Shown: piece by piece, positions 46,111 through 47,560 of the stretch
Numbering within the stretch: the stretch's first letter is position 1
Layout: every line of letters begins with the position of its first letter
Source: JAKJEP01 sp964580995
GTDB lineage: Bacteria > Planctomycetota > Phycisphaerae > Sedimentisphaerales > SM23-30
DNA length: 47,560 bases
Direction of reading: 5' to 3'
NCBI GenBank assembly: GCA_964580995.1
Contig: CAZOMV010000039.1
Location: 1 to 47,560, forward strand
Made by a program: the position numbers and the translations under genes
The notes under the pieces: model-generated
What the model was told of the DNA's origin: nothing
Database searches by the model: none
The model's input: only the letters and a program-made list of their open reading frames with translations

Positions 46111-46112
46111 AA

Positions 46113-47560
46113 TCAATGTTGACTTTCCAAAACATTTCCGGTTCCCCAATAATAAGGGGACGGCAAGTTTTTAACAGCGGCGTCTTTTTTATAGATTATC
46201 AGCATGGATCCCGGCTGGTCCTTGATTTGAATCAACAAGCCGTTTTCCATCAATTCCCGCCCGGTCATCGCTGCCGAACCGGGAGCGTCCATATTGCTCA
46301 GATTATAAACGGCATCCGGCTCCAGGCCATAAAGCCTGACGCGCGTGGATTCATGGATGCTTTCGTTCCGCCGGAAGGCCTGCACCATGCCCTGGCCCAG
46401 ATCCGGCCGGTCAAATTGCCAGGCAGCCCAGACTGTCTGATCCAGACTATAGTCCGTAAACGGATAAAAATCACCGAAGAGATACGGGCGAATGGCGATA
46501 TATTCATTCAGCAAATTCCGCAGGAGATTCAGGTCCATTTTCGCCCAGCGTTCTTTAACATCCGGCACCCCGGCCATCGGCCAGCCCATCAGGAAGGCCG
46601 GGCAATAGGCACTGCGGAAAGAATACGCGGTAAGATTCTGCATCGGTGTCACTCCGCCGCACAGCGGAATCCACGGCAGCAGCCCCCGGTTGTACCCCTG
46701 ATTCACCACCGGGTCGAAGGTCATCGCCGCCTGATAATCGCTGCGCCACAGCACAATACTGCGGCGAATGGCCTCCAGGTCAATCTTCCGTCCTCCCTCC
46801 GCACAATTGTCGATCAGCAGATGGGGGTGGTTTTTCAGCAGGCCATCCCAGAATTCGTAGAACCCCTGGATATATCGAATCTGGCTCATGCCGATCCGGC
46901 TGGTATCGGTATCTTCCGGCCACAGATTCCCGCCGTCCTGGCGAAATACATCCACGCTGTAGTCGCTGACGATTCTGGAAAAATGCTCGATCATGTACTG
47001 GTTCACCTGCGGATCCCCGTGATCCAGTCCATGAAAGACCATGCCGCCGTAATCGGCATGTCCGTACGGCTGGCCCAGCCATTCCGGATGTTCTTTCCCG
47101 ATTCCCACTGCCGGGTGAACGCTTTCCGGAACCATCCATAGCAGAAACTTCATGCCGCGCTGATGGGCGGCATCCGCCAGCGGGCGCATACAGTTGGGGA
47201 ACAGTTCCGGATTGGGTACTTGGTGTGACTGATGTGCCTCCCAGCCCAGACTCATGTCGGTCCACCCGGCATCCACCCAGTAACACTCCATCGGCAGATT
47301 ATTGTCGGCCCAGAAATTAATTTCCTGGATATGCCGCTCCGCATTCATCCACGACCCCCAGTTGCCGTCGGCAATCAGCCCGGTAAAAGGCTTGCCGCCC
47401 GGTTGCGGCGAGTAATACCCCAGCAGCAACCTGCGCCAGAGATTATGGGCACGCAGACGGTCGCCCTGCCAGAATAGTAACAGAATCCGCGGACTGCGGA
47501 TTTCCTCACCGGGGTGCAGCAGCAAATGGGTCTCTTCCATACCCGCCCGAACCTGGAAGG
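46113..47560 (-). CDS. GH36-type alpha-galactosidase-like protein (copy 2), 5' end outside window
   Basis: This frame is open to the right edge of the window, so the N-terminus is missing. The visible 482 residues align with residues about 230-697 of the downstream paralogue: VRAGMEETHLLLHPGEEIRSP corresponds to ITAGQELTRFYLKPGEEVRSP. The barrel has YWVDAGWTD, MVPESVHP, the nucleophile motif VFRQDGGN, IDNCAEGGRKIDLE and acid/base Asp in LWRSDYQ. The tail has TGRELMENGLLIQIK. All catalytic motifs of GH36 are present. The ATG at 47540 is internal, not the start. It is a tandem duplicate that has clearly diverged, so the two may prefer different alpha-galactoside linkages or related sugars. Confidence 0.87.
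   Translation of the reverse strand, partial: FQVRAGMEETHLLLHPGEEIRSPRILLLFWQGDRLRAHNLWRRLLLGYYSPQPGGKPFTGLIADGNWGSWMNAERHIQEINFWADNNLPMECYWVDAGWTDMSLGWEAHQSHQVPNPELFPNCMRPLADAAHQRGMKFLLWMVPESVHPAVGIGKEHPEWLGQPYGHADYGGMVFHGLDHGDPQVNQYMIEHFSRIVSDYSVDVFRQDGGNLWPEDTDTSRIGMSQIRYIQGFYEFWDGLLKNHPHLLIDNCAEGGRKIDLEAIRRSIVLWRSDYQAAMTFDPVVNQGYNRGLLPWIPLCGGVTPMQNLTAYSFRSAYCPAFLMGWPMAGVPDVKERWAKMDLNLLRNLLNEYIAIRPYLFGDFYPFTDYSLDQTVWAAWQFDRPDLGQGMVQAFRRNESIHESTRVRLYGLEPDAVYNLSNMDAPGSAAMTGRELMENGLLIQIKDQPGSMLIIYKKDAAVKNLPSPYYWGTGNVLESQH

Noticed and set aside
1..47560. CRISPR arrays, transposases, integrases, tRNA or rRNA genes
   Set aside because: None seen: no regularly spaced repeats, no recombinase-like protein and no tRNA-like fold in the intergenic stretches.

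Overview
The window looks like a chromosomal segment of an anaerobic or facultative, polysaccharide-degrading bacterium, most likely Planctomycetota (Phycisphaerae/Sedimentisphaerales-like). The reasons are dockerin-like C-termini of the planctomycete type at the left edge, a membrane protein with a double zinc ribbon, a sigma-54 gene, a large SRP RNA, and a long run of exported glycoside hydrolases without SusC/SusD. The phylum call is inference from gene style, not from a marker tree.

Left edge (1-1620): decayed C-terminal pieces of two secreted proteins with dockerin-like repeats, followed by short palindromic repeats, one of which fits the neisserial dRS3 pattern. 1622-5475: a convergent c-di-GMP pair (HD-GYP protein and HDOD-GGDEF protein) and a small lipoprotein. 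5853-14131 (minus strand): a tight eight-gene sugar-acid operon with KDG kinase, KDPG aldolase, Ldh-type and two iron-type dehydrogenases, a DeoC-like aldolase, a UroD-family protein and a second PfkB kinase. A GntR/FCD regulator is divergent, and the shared promoter region contains the palindrome ATTATCGATAAT. The operon holds two kinase/aldolase pairs, as if two phosphorylation-plus-cleavage routes run in parallel.

15011-26608: housekeeping core. This has a giant TPR lipoprotein, YebC, a YycJ-like metallo-hydrolase, RpoN, and the block SRP RNA-dnaX-ybaB-recR (same order as in Bacillus subtilis), then a zinc-ribbon membrane protein.

26658-47560 (all minus strand, continuing past the right edge): a polysaccharide-utilisation-like locus of ten exported proteins. 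From promoter-distal to promoter-proximal these are: two stand-alone five-bladed-propeller proteins of an unassigned family, a GH9-like protein, a GH29-GH141 fusion with a GH36-type tail, a beta-helix/propeller chimera, a beta-helix/GH127-like chimera, a GH95/DUF5703-like protein, a GH31 and two GH36 alpha-galactosidase-like proteins. Fucose-, galactose- and arabinose-type activities with no sulfatase suggest a non-sulfated plant wall polymer (a pectic side chain or fucosylated xyloglucan). The nearby KDG/KDPG operon would suit the acid sugars of such a polymer. The most novel element is the modular family in which one ~395-residue beta-helix module is joined to two unrelated catalytic-type folds, while one of those folds (the propeller) also occurs alone twice.
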